From contig NC_018870.1 in NCBI RefSeq assembly GCF_000305935.1, forward strand, positions 1,257,942 through 1,321,941: 64,000 bases of DNA, read 5' to 3'. The stretch comes from Thermacetogenium phaeum DSM 12270 (GTDB lineage Bacteria; Bacillota; DSM-12270; Thermacetogeniales; Thermacetogeniaceae). Under the pieces are notes generated by a model. The model worked only from the letters and a program-made list of their open reading frames with translations. It made no database searches and was not told the origin of the DNA. The position numbers were made by a program, and so were the translations under genes. Shown here in pieces: positions 8,604-17,949 of this stretch (its first letter is position 1; the number at the start of each line of letters is the position of its first letter).

Positions 8604-9551
8604 TTGAAAAAAGTAGAGGTAGCCAGGCTTTCGGTTCTTTCGAACACCGTCCTTGTAGTCTTCAAGTTGGCTGTAGGGGTGGCTATAAACTCTGTCAGTG
8701 TTCTTTCCGAGGCGATCCATTCCGGACTGGATTTAATAGCAGCAGTAATCGCTTTTTTCGCAGTTAGCAAAAGCAGCAAACCGCCTGATGCCGAGCACCG
8801 GTACGGACACGGGAAAATTGAGAACGTTTCCGGTGTAATTGAAGCCATTTTGATCTTTATGGCGGCTGCATGGATTATCAGGGAAGCGGTTATCAAGCTG
8901 ATCACAGGGGCCAGAGTGGCAGCGCCTTTTTGGGGCCTAATTGTTATGGGTTTTTCTGCTGTTATCAATTGGGTTATATCTTCACTCCTGATGAAAACTG
9001 CTCAGGAGTCCGACTCTGTTGCTCTGGAGGCCGATGCCTGGCACTTGAGAACAGATGTTTATACGTCGGTGGGTGTGGCCGGGGGATTGCTGCTGCTATG
9101 GGTCACAGGTCTTCAACTGTTCGATCCCCTGATTGCCATTGGTGTCGGCTTGTTGATTATTAAGGCGGCTTATGATCTGACGAGAAAAGCCTTTTTACCG
9201 TTGCTGGATACCAGCCTGCCGTCGCAAGAAGAGAAAAGGATCATGGAGATAATAGCCGCTTACGGGGCAAATTTTGTCGGCTATCATGAGCTGAGAACGC
9301 GCAAGGCGGGGTCGGAGCGCTTTATTGATTTGCATTTGGTGATGCCGCAGCATTTTAATGTTTCGGAGAGTCATATGATTTGTGATGCCATTGAAGAGAA
9401 GATTCGGGAGGCTTATCCCGGCTCCCATGTGCTGATTCACGTAGAGCCCTGCCGGATCGGCTATGACTGTTCCGATTGCACACAAACAGAGTGCATGCTG
9501 TCACTGAAGGGGGAAAAAGATGGGAGGAATTCGGCTTCAGAGGGAGAATAA
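8604..9551 (+). CDS. Cation diffusion facilitator (metal/proton antiporter)
   Basis: CDF proteins export divalent metals (Zn, Fe, Mn, Co, Ni or Cd) in exchange for protons. The 315 residues show six membrane spans, the metal-site block SEAIHSGLDL in span 2, HRYGHGKIEN after it, and EADAWHLRTDVYTSVGV in span 5. A cytoplasmic dimerisation domain follows, and then an unusual Cys-rich tail (GYDCSDCTQTECM) near residues 290-302. Start is TTG 8604 with GGGAGGT upstream. The leader holds a Fur-like site and a terminator hairpin, suggesting metal control. The metal transported cannot be told from the sequence. Confidence 0.93.
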   Translation: MKKVEVARLSVLSNTVLVVFKLAVGVAINSVSVLSEAIHSGLDLIAAVIAFFAVSKSSKPPDAEHRYGHGKIENVSGVIEAILIFMAAAWIIREAVIKLITGARVAAPFWGLIVMGFSAVINWVISSLLMKTAQESDSVALEADAWHLRTDVYTSVGVAGGLLLLWVTGLQLFDPLIAIGVGLLIIKAAYDLTRKAFLPLLDTSLPSQEEKRIMEIIAAYGANFVGYHELRTRKAGSERFIDLHLVMPQHFNVSESHMICDAIEEKIREAYPGSHVLIHVEPCRIGYDCSDCTQTECMLSLKGEKDGRNSASEGE

Positions 9552-9595
9552 TCTCAGATGAAGGTGAAATTATTCGGGTTTGGAGGACGGAGATC

Positions 9596-9817
9596 ATGCC
9601 TGGCTTTTTTTTGGGTATTTTTGCCTTCGCTATTCTCATTGCGGTTTTTGCCGTGCAGAATGCGGGACCTGTGGCCATCAGATTCTTTTTTTGGACAATA
9701 CCGGAAATGCCTCTGGTGTTGGTGATTTTTGGAACGGTTCTGATCGGGCTTGTGATGGGAATTTTCATCGGGTGTTACGGAAACAAGAAGAGTAGGCCCC
9801 CTTTGCGCCCCAAATAG
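9596..9817 (+). CDS. LapA-family (DUF1049) small membrane protein
   Basis: 73 residues with two membrane spans: residues 2-20 (GFFLGIFAFAILIAVFAV) and about 38-58. Between them lie VQNAGPVAIRFFFW and a short turn, the pattern of DUF1049/LapA proteins, which in enterobacteria help lipopolysaccharide assembly; the role in Firmicutes is unknown. ATG 9596 is preceded by GGAGG. The longer frame starting upstream has no good ribosome site and overlaps the CDF gene. Confidence 0.75.
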   Translation: MPGFFLGIFAFAILIAVFAVQNAGPVAIRFFFWTIPEMPLVLVIFGTVLIGLVMGIFIGCYGNKKSRPPLRPK

Positions 9818-9824
9818 CCGCCAC

Positions 9825-9854
9825 TTGACTGGTTCATCTTGTCTAACATACGAT
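9825..9854 (+). promoter_or_regulatory. Probable SigA promoter of relA
   Basis: TTGACT (9825-9830), 18-bp spacer, TACGAT (9849-9854), placed 28 bp before the relA start. Confidence 0.5.
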
Positions 9855-9881
9855 ATTATCTAGTAGACAGGGGGTTAACAG

Positions 9882-12062
9882 ATGAGTTTGGCGCGCTTAT
9901 TAGCTAAAATTGAACAATACTACCCGAATTTTGATAGAGAACTGGTGGAGCGCGCCTATCTCTTTGCCAAAGAAGCCCATCGAGGGCAGTTTCGCAATTC
10001 CGGCGAGGCTTTTATCGAGCATCCGTTGCAAGTTGCTTGCATTCTGGCAGATCTGCAGCTGGATATAACCTCTATTGTAGCCGGTTTGCTGCACGATGTT
10101 GTGGAGGATACCAATACATCTTTGCAGGATATTGAGACAGATTTTGGACCAGAGGTGCGCTTCCTTGTAGCCGGAGTGACCAAACTGGGAAAGATCGAAT
10201 ACAAGTCGAAGGAAGACCGGCATGCGGAGAATTTGCGCAAGATGTTCCTGGCAATGGCGCGTGACATCCGGGTGATACTGATAAAACTGGCTGACCGCCT
10301 GCATAATTTGCGCACCCTGGGAGCCCATGAGGTTCCCAAGCAGCGGGAAATAGCGCGGGAAACACTGGAGATCTTCGCTCCTGTTGCTCACCGCCTGGGC
10401 ATTTACAAGATTAAGTGGGAGATGGAGGATCTGGCTTTTCGCTACCTGGAGCCGGATAAATACTATGAGCTGGCAGATAGGATCGCTAAAAAGCGCAAAG
10501 AGCGAGAGGATTATATCAATTTGGTGATCACAAAGCTCCGCGAAAAGCTGACGGAAGCGGGTATTAAGGCGGAAATCTCCGGCCGTCCCAAGAATTTTTA
10601 CAGCATCTACAGGAAAATGGTCGATCAGGGGAAGGACCTCTCAGAGATCTACGATCTGGTGGCCGTCAGGGTGATCGTCGAGACGGTTAAGGAGTGTTAC
10701 GCAACCCTGGGTATAGTGCATACCATGTGGAAGCCTATTCCGGGGCGATTTAAGGATTACATCGCCATGCCCAAGCAGAACATGTACCAGTCGCTGCATA
10801 CCACTTTGGTGGGACCCCTCGGTGAGCCCTTTGAATTGCAGATCAGGACATTCGAAATGCACCGCACCGCCGAGTACGGAATCGCCGCCCATTGGCGATA
10901 TAAGGAGGGGGGTCGGCTGAACGACCCCGAATTCGAAAAAAAGCTTTCCTGGCTCCGGCAGATTCTGGAATGGCAGCATGAACTAAGGGACGCCAGGGAA
11001 TTTATGGAGTCCTTGAAAATTGACCTTTTTTCCGATGTCGTGTTTGTTTTTACCCCCAAAGGGGATGTTGTCGAGTTGCCGTCCGGTTCAGTTCCCATTG
11101 ATTTTGCCTACCGCATCCATACGGAAGTAGGTCATCGCTGCATCGGAGCGAAGGTCAACGGCAGGATTGTACCGCTTGATTATCGGTTAAAAAATGGGGA
11201 CATCGTAGAAATCCTGACGTCCAAGCAGAGCGGCGGCCCGAGTCGGGACTGGCTTTCAATCGTTAAGACGTCCCAGGCTAAGAACCGCATCAGGCAGTGG
11301 TACAAAAAGGAGAAAAAAGAGGATAACATCCTGCGGGGCAGAGAACTGCTGGAGAAGGAGCTGCGCAGACAGGGGTACGACTCGTCCAGCTTTTATAAAC
11401 TGGAAGGTAAAGATGCCATCTGTCAGCGGCTTGGCTTTCAGACCGAAAACGATCTCTATGCCGGGATCGGCGATGGGACGATTTCACCATTGAGCGTAAT
11501 CGCCAAGGTACGGGATGAGCTCCGGAAAAAAGAAGAGCCTCCTGAGCTCCCCGCCGCAGAAAAAGAACCCGGCTTTTTGGTCAAGGTCCCGGAAAAGCGG
11601 GCACCGGTATCAACAGGGGTGCGCGTCCGGGGGGTAAAAAATCTTGCTGTACATCTTTCCCACTGCTGCAATCCCTTGCCCGGTGACCAGATTATCGGGT
11701 ATATTACCAGGGGAAGAGGGGTATCCGTCCACAGGGTGGATTGCCCGAATATAGCTTACCACTTTCAAGGGGAAAGGGAGAGAATGATCGATGTGAGCTG
11801 GGAGGAAGATGTCCCGACGACGTACCAGGTGGAAATTGAAGTCAAGGCACTCGACAGGCCGCATTTGACTACTGACATCATGAACACCATTGCTGATACC
11901 AGGACCGTCATCAATGCCGTCAATGCCAGGGCCAAGAAGAACAAAATGGCCCTCGTCAACCTGAAACTGGAGATACGTGATATAGAACACCTTTACACTG
12001 TTATGCAAAAAGTGAGCCGTGTCAGTGATGTGCTAGAGGTTCACAGGGTTGTTCCTAAATAA
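9882..12062 (+). CDS. relA: Bifunctional (p)ppGpp synthetase/hydrolase
   Basis: Makes and degrades the stringent-response alarmones. Domains in order: HD hydrolase with HDVVEDT at residues 71-77; synthetase with RFKDYIAMPK and YQSLHTT near residues 290-310 and the downstream EYGIAAHW; TGS domain (FVFTPKGDVVELP) around 390-450; zinc-finger-like region with LSHCCNPLPGD; C-terminal ACT domain. An intact HD motif and the RFKD loop indicate the bifunctional Rel type rather than a synthetase-only RelA. 726 residues is normal. dtd follows 12 bp later, the same order as relA-dtd in Bacillus. Confidence 0.97.
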   Translation: MSLARLLAKIEQYYPNFDRELVERAYLFAKEAHRGQFRNSGEAFIEHPLQVACILADLQLDITSIVAGLLHDVVEDTNTSLQDIETDFGPEVRFLVAGVTKLGKIEYKSKEDRHAENLRKMFLAMARDIRVILIKLADRLHNLRTLGAHEVPKQREIARETLEIFAPVAHRLGIYKIKWEMEDLAFRYLEPDKYYELADRIAKKRKEREDYINLVITKLREKLTEAGIKAEISGRPKNFYSIYRKMVDQGKDLSEIYDLVAVRVIVETVKECYATLGIVHTMWKPIPGRFKDYIAMPKQNMYQSLHTTLVGPLGEPFELQIRTFEMHRTAEYGIAAHWRYKEGGRLNDPEFEKKLSWLRQILEWQHELRDAREFMESLKIDLFSDVVFVFTPKGDVVELPSGSVPIDFAYRIHTEVGHRCIGAKVNGRIVPLDYRLKNGDIVEILTSKQSGGPSRDWLSIVKTSQAKNRIRQWYKKEKKEDNILRGRELLEKELRRQGYDSSSFYKLEGKDAICQRLGFQTENDLYAGIGDGTISPLSVIAKVRDELRKKEEPPELPAAEKEPGFLVKVPEKRAPVSTGVRVRGVKNLAVHLSHCCNPLPGDQIIGYITRGRGVSVHRVDCPNIAYHFQGERERMIDVSWEEDVPTTYQVEIEVKALDRPHLTTDIMNTIADTRTVINAVNARAKKNKMALVNLKLEIRDIEHLYTVMQKVSRVSDVLEVHRVVPK

Positions 12063-12074
12063 GGAGTGTTTGTC

Positions 12075-12524
12075 GTGCGAGCTGTGGTCCAAAGGGTGAG
12101 CAGAGGTTGGGTGCAGATAGAGGGTAAAGAGAGGCGTTCGATTGGCACCGGTCTTGTCATCCTGGTGGGGGTAGGGAAAGATGACAGCAGTGAGGATGCC
12201 CGTTACCTCGCCGAGAAGATTTTAAATCTGCGGATATTTCCCGATGGTGAGGGAAAATTCAATTATTCGGTCTGCGATATGGGTGGGGATCTTCTGGTGG
12301 TATCGCAGTTTACCCTTTACGGTGATTGTCGCAAGGGGAGGCGGCCGAGTTTTACGGAGGCAGCCGCACCGGAGGAGGCCAGCCCTTTGTTGGAGATGCT
12401 TTTAAGGTATCTGGGAGAGAGTGGGCTTAACCTGGTTACCGGTGAGTTCCGAACGAAGATGGAGGTCGGAATCATCAACGATGGTCCCGTAACCATCCTG
12501 TTGGACAGCAAGAAGAGATTTTAA
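12075..12524 (+). CDS. dtd: D-aminoacyl-tRNA deacylase
   Basis: Removes D-amino acids, and mis-charged glycine, from tRNA. The 149-residue product begins [12 protein letters not shown], has the active-site block [18 protein letters not shown], and ends with the NDGPVTI motif. GTG 12075 is chosen because AAGGAG lies 8 bp upstream; the GTG at 12066 falls inside that ribosome site. The relA stop is 12 bp before it. Confidence 0.95.
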   Translation: MRAVVQRVSRGWVQIEGKERRSIGTGLVILVGVGKDDSSEDARYLAEKILNLRIFPDGEGKFNYSVCDMGGDLLVVSQFTLYGDCRKGRRPSFTEAAAPEEASPLLEMLLRYLGESGLNLVTGEFRTKMEVGIINDGPVTILLDSKKRF

Positions 12525-12551
12525 TAAATGCAGGGAGGTAAGCAAAATAAG

Positions 12552-13169
12552 ATGCTGGTAAAGTGCCTGGCAGTGGGTGCCCTGGCGGCCAACTGCTTTC
12601 TTGTTTGGTGTGAAGAAACGAAGGAGGGAGTGGTGATCGATCCCGGTGGGGAAGGGGAGCGCATCCTGGCGGAGATCGGCAGGGAGGGCCTGCAGGTAAA
12701 GTACATTATCAATACCCACGGGCACATCGATCACACCGCGGCGAACGAGCAGGTCAGGGAAGGCACCGGTGCCAGGCTTGCCATCCACGTCGACGATGCT
12801 CCCATGCTCTCTGATCCCGCTTTAAATTTATCCCGCTATTTGGGAATGAATTACCGGTGCTCACCTCCAGATTTGACATTGCGGGATGGTGATGAGATCG
12901 CTGTAGGGAATGATAAGCTGACGGTTCTCCATACGCCCGGGCATACCAAAGGTGGAATTTCTCTCCAGGCGCCGGGGATGATCTTCACAGGGGACACACT
13001 ATTTGCGGGATCGGTTGGAAGAACCGACTTTCCGGGCGGTTCTTTCAGCGAGTTGATTGCTTCCATCAAGAACAAAATCCTTGTATGTGGAGACGATTGC
13101 ATCGTCTATCCTGGGCATGGTCCGGCGACCACGATTGGGCACGAGCGCGTGAACAATCCGTTTCTCTAA
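12552..13169 (+). CDS. Metallo-beta-lactamase-fold hydrolase (glyoxalase II-like)
   Basis: 205 residues with the THGHIDH zinc motif, a later His in HTPGHTKGG, the bridging Asp in FTGDTLF, and PGHGPATTIGHE at the C-terminus. This is the single-domain hydrolase that often follows relA-dtd in Clostridia. Relatives hydrolyse thioesters such as S-lactoylglutathione-like compounds, but the substrate here is unknown. ATG 12552 gives the usual family N-terminus (MLVKCLAVGALAANCF); GGGAGG is 13 bp upstream, somewhat far. ATG 12528 would add eight residues with no ribosome site. Confidence 0.9.
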   Translation: MLVKCLAVGALAANCFLVWCEETKEGVVIDPGGEGERILAEIGREGLQVKYIINTHGHIDHTAANEQVREGTGARLAIHVDDAPMLSDPALNLSRYLGMNYRCSPPDLTLRDGDEIAVGNDKLTVLHTPGHTKGGISLQAPGMIFTGDTLFAGSVGRTDFPGGSFSELIASIKNKILVCGDDCIVYPGHGPATTIGHERVNNPFL

Positions 13170-13225
13170 AATTGGGCTGCGGAATGCCCTCTCTTGACTG
13201 AAGTTGAGTAAAGGAGTTGGTAGAA

Positions 13226-14512
13226 TTGATCAAGGCACCTCGGGGTACCAGGGATCTGTTGCCAGGTGAAATTGAAAAGTGGCATTATATTGAGGCGGTG
13301 GCGCGAGAGATCAGCGCTATCTACGGATACCAGGAGATCCGGACACCGATTTTCGAGCATACTGAGCTGTTTCTGCGAGGCATCGGGGATACCACCGATG
13401 TTGTGCAGAAGGAGATGTATACCTTTGAGGACCGGGGAGGAAGGAGCATTACGCTGCGCCCTGAAGGGACGGCAGCTGTAGTAAGGGCTTACCTGGAGCA
13501 TCATCTGCAGAATCAACCGCAACCGGTGAAGCTCTATTATCTCGGGCCGATGTTTCGCTACGACCGACCTCAAGCCGGGCGAATGAGGCAGTTCCATCAG
13601 GTCGGCATTGAGGCTTTTGGAAGCAATGACCCATCTCTGGACGCCGAGGTCGTTTGCTATACGTGGGATTTTTTATCCAGGCTCGGTCTGAAAGGTCTGC
13701 GGGTGGAGGTGAACAGTGTCGGCTGCCCGGAGTGCCGGCCTGTTTTTGGAAGGGATCTTCGAGAGTTCATGAATGAGCATCGGGAGTCTCTCTGTGAGTA
13801 CTGCCGGGACAGGATCGAGCGCAATCCCCTGCGTCTGCTCGACTGCAAAGAGCAGCGTTGCCAAGATCTCCTGAAGGATGCACCGGGAATCCACCAGTAC
13901 CTCTGTCCCGAGTGCCGGGGACACTTTCAGAAAGTGCGGGAGTTGCTTCGGGTTGCCGGTATTTCCTTTAGAGTTAATGAAAGGCTGGTGCGCGGCCTGG
14001 ATTATTATACTCAGACTGCTTTTGAGGTGTCACTGGAGGGGATGGGTGCCCAAAGCTCTGTTGCCGGAGGAGGGCGCTACAATAACCTCGTTGAAACCTG
14101 TGGGGGTTCTCCGGTGCCCGGCATCGGGGTGGCTATTGGGCTGGAGCGGGTACTCATCGCACTGGAAAAACTAGGAGTCGAGCTCCCCATCAAGCGGCCG
14201 GAGTATATTTTTGTGGCCACGGCAGGAGAGGATCCTTCAGGGGAGCTGGAAAAAGAAGCAATGTCCCTTCTGGTGAAGTTGAGACGTGCCGGTTATCCTG
14301 CGGAAAAGGATTTCTTGTCGCGGAGCCTTAAAGCGCAGATGAAGCAGGCAGGAAGGCTTGGTTCCCGCTTCGTTGTCATCCTGGGAACGGAGGAAATGAA
14401 AGAGGGGAAAGTTACTCTAAGGGACATGGAGAGAGGAAGTCAAATAAACGTGACTCAGCAGGAACTGTTCCGGTTTCTTGAAAACAGGAAAAGTGGGGAG
14501 GCAGAATTGTGA
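13226..14512 (+). CDS. hisS: Histidyl-tRNA synthetase
   Basis: Class II synthetase charging tRNA-His. The product starts IKAPRGTRDLLP, has motif 2 around MFRYDRPQAGRMRQFHQ, the histidine-A block LVRGLDYYTQTAFEV, motif 3 GIGVAIGLERV and a C-terminal anticodon-binding domain; 428 residues. Start TTG 13226 has AAGGAG 9 bp upstream; an earlier TTG at 13217 touches that site and is unlikely. Its TGA overlaps the aspS GTG (GTGA), so the two synthetases are translationally coupled. Confidence 0.97.
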   Translation: MIKAPRGTRDLLPGEIEKWHYIEAVAREISAIYGYQEIRTPIFEHTELFLRGIGDTTDVVQKEMYTFEDRGGRSITLRPEGTAAVVRAYLEHHLQNQPQPVKLYYLGPMFRYDRPQAGRMRQFHQVGIEAFGSNDPSLDAEVVCYTWDFLSRLGLKGLRVEVNSVGCPECRPVFGRDLREFMNEHRESLCEYCRDRIERNPLRLLDCKEQRCQDLLKDAPGIHQYLCPECRGHFQKVRELLRVAGISFRVNERLVRGLDYYTQTAFEVSLEGMGAQSSVAGGGRYNNLVETCGGSPVPGIGVAIGLERVLIALEKLGVELPIKRPEYIFVATAGEDPSGELEKEAMSLLVKLRRAGYPAEKDFLSRSLKAQMKQAGRLGSRFVVILGTEEMKEGKVTLRDMERGSQINVTQQELFRFLENRKSGEAEL

Positions 14513-16329
14513 GAAACGGCGGATGTTTAAAACGAACTCACGGATGCGGTGAACTGTCTCTTTCCCTTGCCGGCTTGGAAGTTGTTCTCATGGGGTGGGT
14601 CCACAAAAGACGGGATCACGGGGGGATAATCTTCGTTGACCTTCGTGACCGCACGGGCATAGTTCAGGTTGTGTTTAGTCCGGATATTGATGAAGTGGCC
14701 TTCGTCAGGGCAGAACCGGTGCGTGCCGAGTATGTACTTGCCATTAGAGGTGTTGTAAGAAAACGCCCTGAGGGAACGGAGAACCCCAATATGGCCACCG
14801 GTGAGATCGAAGTAGCTGCCCGGGAAATCGTAATCCTCAACGTCGCTAGGGCCTTGCCCTTTTATCCAACAGAGGCCGCCAATGTCGATGAGGCTCTGAG
14901 ATTGCGCTATCGCTACATCGATCTGCGGCGCCCTGCCAGCTGGAGGGTCTTTTCCCTGCGGCATCAAGCTGCCCTCGTCATCAGGAAATTTCTTACCACT
15001 CATGACTTTCTGGAAGTGGAAACACCTCTCCTCACGAGAAGCACTCCGGAAGGTGCCAGGGATTATCTGGTACCGAGCCGGGTCAATCCAGGCAGTTTTT
15101 ATGCCCTGCCGCAGTCACCGCAGCTGTTCAAGCAGCTTCTGATGATCGCCGGTTTTGAGCGTTATTTTCAGTTTGCCAGGTGTTTCCGGGATGAAGACCT
15201 GAGAGCCGACCGCCAGCCGGAGTTTACCCAACTGGATATAGAGATGTCCTTCGTGGAGGAAAGGGATATCCGGAATCTCACCGAAGAGATGTTGGTGGAC
15301 CTTTTTAGGGAAGTGCTCGGTGTCGAGCTAAAGAGGCCCTTCCCTTGCCTTACATATGCTGAGGCAAGGAAACGATACGGAACCGACAAACCTGATTTGC
15401 GCTTTAATATGGAGCTCGTGGATGTATCGTCACTGGCCGGGAAGAGCTCCTGTCGCGTTTTTGCCGATGCAGTTGAGCGAGGTGGGGTTGTGAAGGGGAT
15501 AAGGGTACCGGAGGCCGGTTCTTTTAGCCGCAAGATGCTGGATGAATTGTCTAAGCTGGCTGTTAGTTGGGGCGCTCGCGGCCTTGCCTGGTTTGCCCTG
15601 GAGGAAAATGGAGTTAGGTCTCCCCTGGCAAAACTCTTCCGCCCGCCAGAGCTGGAGACTCTGATCGGCATGATGGGCGGGCGCACAGGGGATCTTCTTC
15701 TGTTTATTGCCGACCGGCAGGAGGTAGCCGAAGAGGTGCTCGGCCGGTTGCGGTTGCAACTGGCAGACCGGCTTGGTCTGGTTGATAATAGGCAATTTTC
15801 CTTTGTATGGATAACAGAATTTCCTCTCCTCGAATACAATGAAGACGAGAAAAGATACGAAGCTGTGCATCATCCTTTTACTTCTCCCAGAGATGAGGAT
15901 CTGCACCTTCTGGAGTCTCATCCTGAAAGAGTAAGAGCAAAGGCTTATGATCTGGTTTTAAACGGAACGGAGATCGGCGGTGGAAGCATCAGGAATCACC
16001 GCCGCGATTTGCAGGAGCAACTTTTTCAAGTTATCGGATTGCCAAAGGAGGAGGCCGAGGAGAAGTTTGGGTTTTTACTGGATGCCCTGGACTACGGGGC
16101 ACCGCCGCACGGCGGCATTGCCTTTGGTTTCGACAGGCTTTTGATGCTGATGCTGCATTTAGAAACAATCAGAGATGTGATCGCCTTTCCGAAGACGCAG
16201 AGTGCTACCTGCCTGATGACAGAGGCACCGGCTCCAGTAGCGCCGAAACAGCTACAGGAGTTGCATATTAAGTGCCTGCCGGCGTTGACCGATCAGAGCG
16301 TCAAGAGCTGCCGACAACTGGATTCTTGA
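14509..16329 (+). CDS. aspS: Aspartyl-tRNA synthetase
   Basis: Class II synthetase of 606 residues. An N-terminal OB-fold anticodon domain is followed by the catalytic core with motif 2 FRDEDLRADRQPEFTQLD, the bacterial insertion domain, and motif 3 GGIAFGFDRLLMLM. The C-terminus ends FPKTQSATCLMTEAPAPV, typical of bacterial AspRS. Whether it also charges tRNA-Asn cannot be decided here. GTG 14509 overlaps the hisS stop and has GGGGAGG upstream. The 3' end overlaps the promoter of the 6S RNA. Confidence 0.97.
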   Translation: MRNGGCLKRTHGCGELSLSLAGLEVVLMGWVHKRRDHGGIIFVDLRDRTGIVQVVFSPDIDEVAFVRAEPVRAEYVLAIRGVVRKRPEGTENPNMATGEIEVAAREIVILNVARALPFYPTEAANVDEALRLRYRYIDLRRPASWRVFSLRHQAALVIRKFLTTHDFLEVETPLLTRSTPEGARDYLVPSRVNPGSFYALPQSPQLFKQLLMIAGFERYFQFARCFRDEDLRADRQPEFTQLDIEMSFVEERDIRNLTEEMLVDLFREVLGVELKRPFPCLTYAEARKRYGTDKPDLRFNMELVDVSSLAGKSSCRVFADAVERGGVVKGIRVPEAGSFSRKMLDELSKLAVSWGARGLAWFALEENGVRSPLAKLFRPPELETLIGMMGGRTGDLLLFIADRQEVAEEVLGRLRLQLADRLGLVDNRQFSFVWITEFPLLEYNEDEKRYEAVHHPFTSPRDEDLHLLESHPERVRAKAYDLVLNGTEIGGGSIRNHRRDLQEQLFQVIGLPKEEAEEKFGFLLDALDYGAPPHGGIAFGFDRLLMLMLHLETIRDVIAFPKTQSATCLMTEAPAPVAPKQLQELHIKCLPALTDQSVKSCRQLDS

Positions 16330-16354
16330 AAAACGCCAATACGTGTGTTATGAT
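16326..16354 (+). promoter_or_regulatory. Strong SigA promoter of 6S RNA
   Basis: TTGAAA (16326-16331), exactly 17 bp, TATGAT (16349-16354). The -35 box overlaps the last codons of aspS; predicted start is the G at about 16361. Confidence 0.8.
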
Positions 16355-16360
16355 CTAACT

Positions 16361-16560
16361 GCAAAAAAAGTCAGGCAAAACCCTGCGATGCGCGTGGAAT
16401 CCCAGGAGTTTTGAGCCAACACCAAAACAATTGGAGCCTGGACTCTGGTTGTGGCTTGTAGGCCCCTCTTTTCGGGGTAACAAAAAGCAACCAGGAGGGC
16501 ACCACAGTGCTTGAGCCAGGTTCACAAACCCGGGTAACCACGGCATTTGTGGGGTTTTTA
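16361..16560 (+). ncRNA. ssrS: 6S RNA (RNA polymerase regulator)
   Basis: The roughly 200-nt transcript would be closed by a long stem pairing 16377-16397 with 16538-16558; I find about 20 pairs (some G-U), with only single-base bulges at 16392 and 16548. Inside, an asymmetric purine-rich bubble flanks a second helix (CTGGTTG near 16445 with CAACCAG near 16490) and a terminal hairpin CCCC/GGGG. Size, long closing stem, open centre and strong own promoter fit 6S RNA, which binds SigA holoenzyme as a promoter mimic. As I recall, Bacillus 6S-1 (bsrA) also lies by aspS. No protein-coding frame fits. Confidence 0.8.
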
Positions 16561-16568
16561 GTTTTCTG

Positions 16569-16597
16569 TTGACATCCATTTACAGATACCTTAACAT
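16569..16597 (+). promoter_or_regulatory. SigA-type promoter of the paaK-like gene
   Basis: Perfect TTGACA (16569-16574), 17-bp spacer, TAACAT (16592-16597), 33 bp before the TTG start. Confidence 0.6.
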
Positions 16598-16630
16598 TGT
16601 TGTAATAAAAGTGGGCGAGGAGGATGATTC

Positions 16631-17932
16631 TTGACGTACTGGAATGAGAGGTATGAGTGCATGCCTCGCTCAGAGCTGCATGCCCTGCAAGAAGAACGAC
16701 TGCGTGCGACTGTAAGCCGCGTTTATCACGAAGTTCCTTTCTATCGCCACGCATTCCAAAAGCTGGGGCTTATGCCCGGCGATATTCAGACCCTTGGCGA
16801 TCTTGTTAAGCTTCCTTTTACCACGAAAAACGACCTGCGTGATAACTACCCCTATGGCCTGTTCGCCGTTCCCATGAGTGAGGTGGTGCGCCTCCATGCC
16901 TCATCAGGAACAACGGGGAAACCGACTGTCGTCGGTTATACACGCCATGACCTGGATGTCTGGGCGGAAGTGATGGCGCGTTCCCTGACCTGCTGCGGAG
17001 CCGGTAAGCACTCCAAGATTCAGAACGCTTACGGCTACGGGCTTTTTACAGGAGGGCTGGGTGTCCACTATGGAGCAGAGCGGATCGGCGCTTCGGTGAT
17101 TCCCGTTTCCGGCGGGCACACCAAGCGGCAGATTATGATCATGAAGGATTTCGGCAGCACCATCCTCACCTGTACCCCTTCGTATGCCCTCTATCTGGCG
17201 GAAGTTATGGAGGAGATGGGGGTTTCCAAGGACGATTTGAGCCTCGAAGGAGGCCTGTTTGGAGCGGAGCCATGGTCGGAAAACCTTAGGAAACAAATCG
17301 AGGGGCGCCTCGGTATTCTTGCTCTTGATGTCTACGGGCTTAGTGAGATCATAGGTCCGGGGGTAGCTGTGGAGTGTCCGGTCAAGGAGGGGTTGCACGT
17401 CTGGGAAGACCACTTCCTGGTAGAGATTGTTGACCCGGAAACGGGGGAACAACTTCCTCCGGGAAAATACGGCGAATTAGTAATAACTACCCTAACAAAA
17501 GAAGCGCTTCCACTACTGCGCTACCGGACGCGGGATATTACCAGAATCATCCAAGAGCCCTGTTCCTGTGGACGTACCCATATCAAGATCGACCGCTTCC
17601 AGGGTCGAACCGACGATATGCTAGTCATCAGAGGTGTCAATGTCTTTCCCTCCCAGATTGAAGAGGTTCTCTTCCGTATCAGCCATACAGAGCCTTTTTA
17701 TCAGATCATTGTCGATCGTAAAGGCCAGCTTGATGAGCTGGAGGTCTGGGTGGAAATATCGGAAGATGTCTTCTCCGACGAGATCAGAAAATTGGAAAAG
17801 CTGGAGGAGGAAATTCGGCGCGAAATTGAAGCCGTTTTAGGCATCAGCGTTAAGGTGAAGCTGGTTGAGCCGAAAACTATCGAGCGCTCAGAGGGTAAGG
17901 CGACGCGGGTCATCGACCGCCGTCAACTTTAA
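16631..17932 (+). CDS. paaK: Phenylacetate-CoA ligase-like AMP-forming enzyme
   Basis: Activates an aryl acid (phenylacetate or an indole/aryl acetate) to its CoA thioester with ATP. The 433-residue protein has the adenylate loop [16 protein letters not shown] near residue 90, the [15 protein letters not shown] block, [12 protein letters not shown], and [11 protein letters not shown] in the C-terminal lid domain, all of the PaaK subfamily. In Clostridia this gene, paired with an ACT protein as here, often accompanies indolepyruvate oxidoreductase and acts in aromatic amino acid fermentation, but no such gene is adjacent in this window. TTG 16631 has GAGGAGG upstream. Confidence 0.9.
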   Translation: MTYWNERYECMPRSELHALQEERLRATVSRVYHEVPFYRHAFQKLGLMPGDIQTLGDLVKLPFTTKNDLRDNYPYGLFAVPMSEVVRLHASSGTTGKPTVVGYTRHDLDVWAEVMARSLTCCGAGKHSKIQNAYGYGLFTGGLGVHYGAERIGASVIPVSGGHTKRQIMIMKDFGSTILTCTPSYALYLAEVMEEMGVSKDDLSLEGGLFGAEPWSENLRKQIEGRLGILALDVYGLSEIIGPGVAVECPVKEGLHVWEDHFLVEIVDPETGEQLPPGKYGELVITTLTKEALPLLRYRTRDITRIIQEPCSCGRTHIKIDRFQGRTDDMLVIRGVNVFPSQIEEVLFRISHTEPFYQIIVDRKGQLDELEVWVEISEDVFSDEIRKLEKLEEEIRREIEAVLGISVKVKLVEPKTIERSEGKATRVIDRRQL

Positions 17933-17949
17933 AGAAAGGGGGAACCCTT

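Noticed and set aside
8414-8767. 117-residue ORF in the CDF leader
   Set aside because: No ribosome site, runs through the terminator hairpin and into the CDF gene in another frame.
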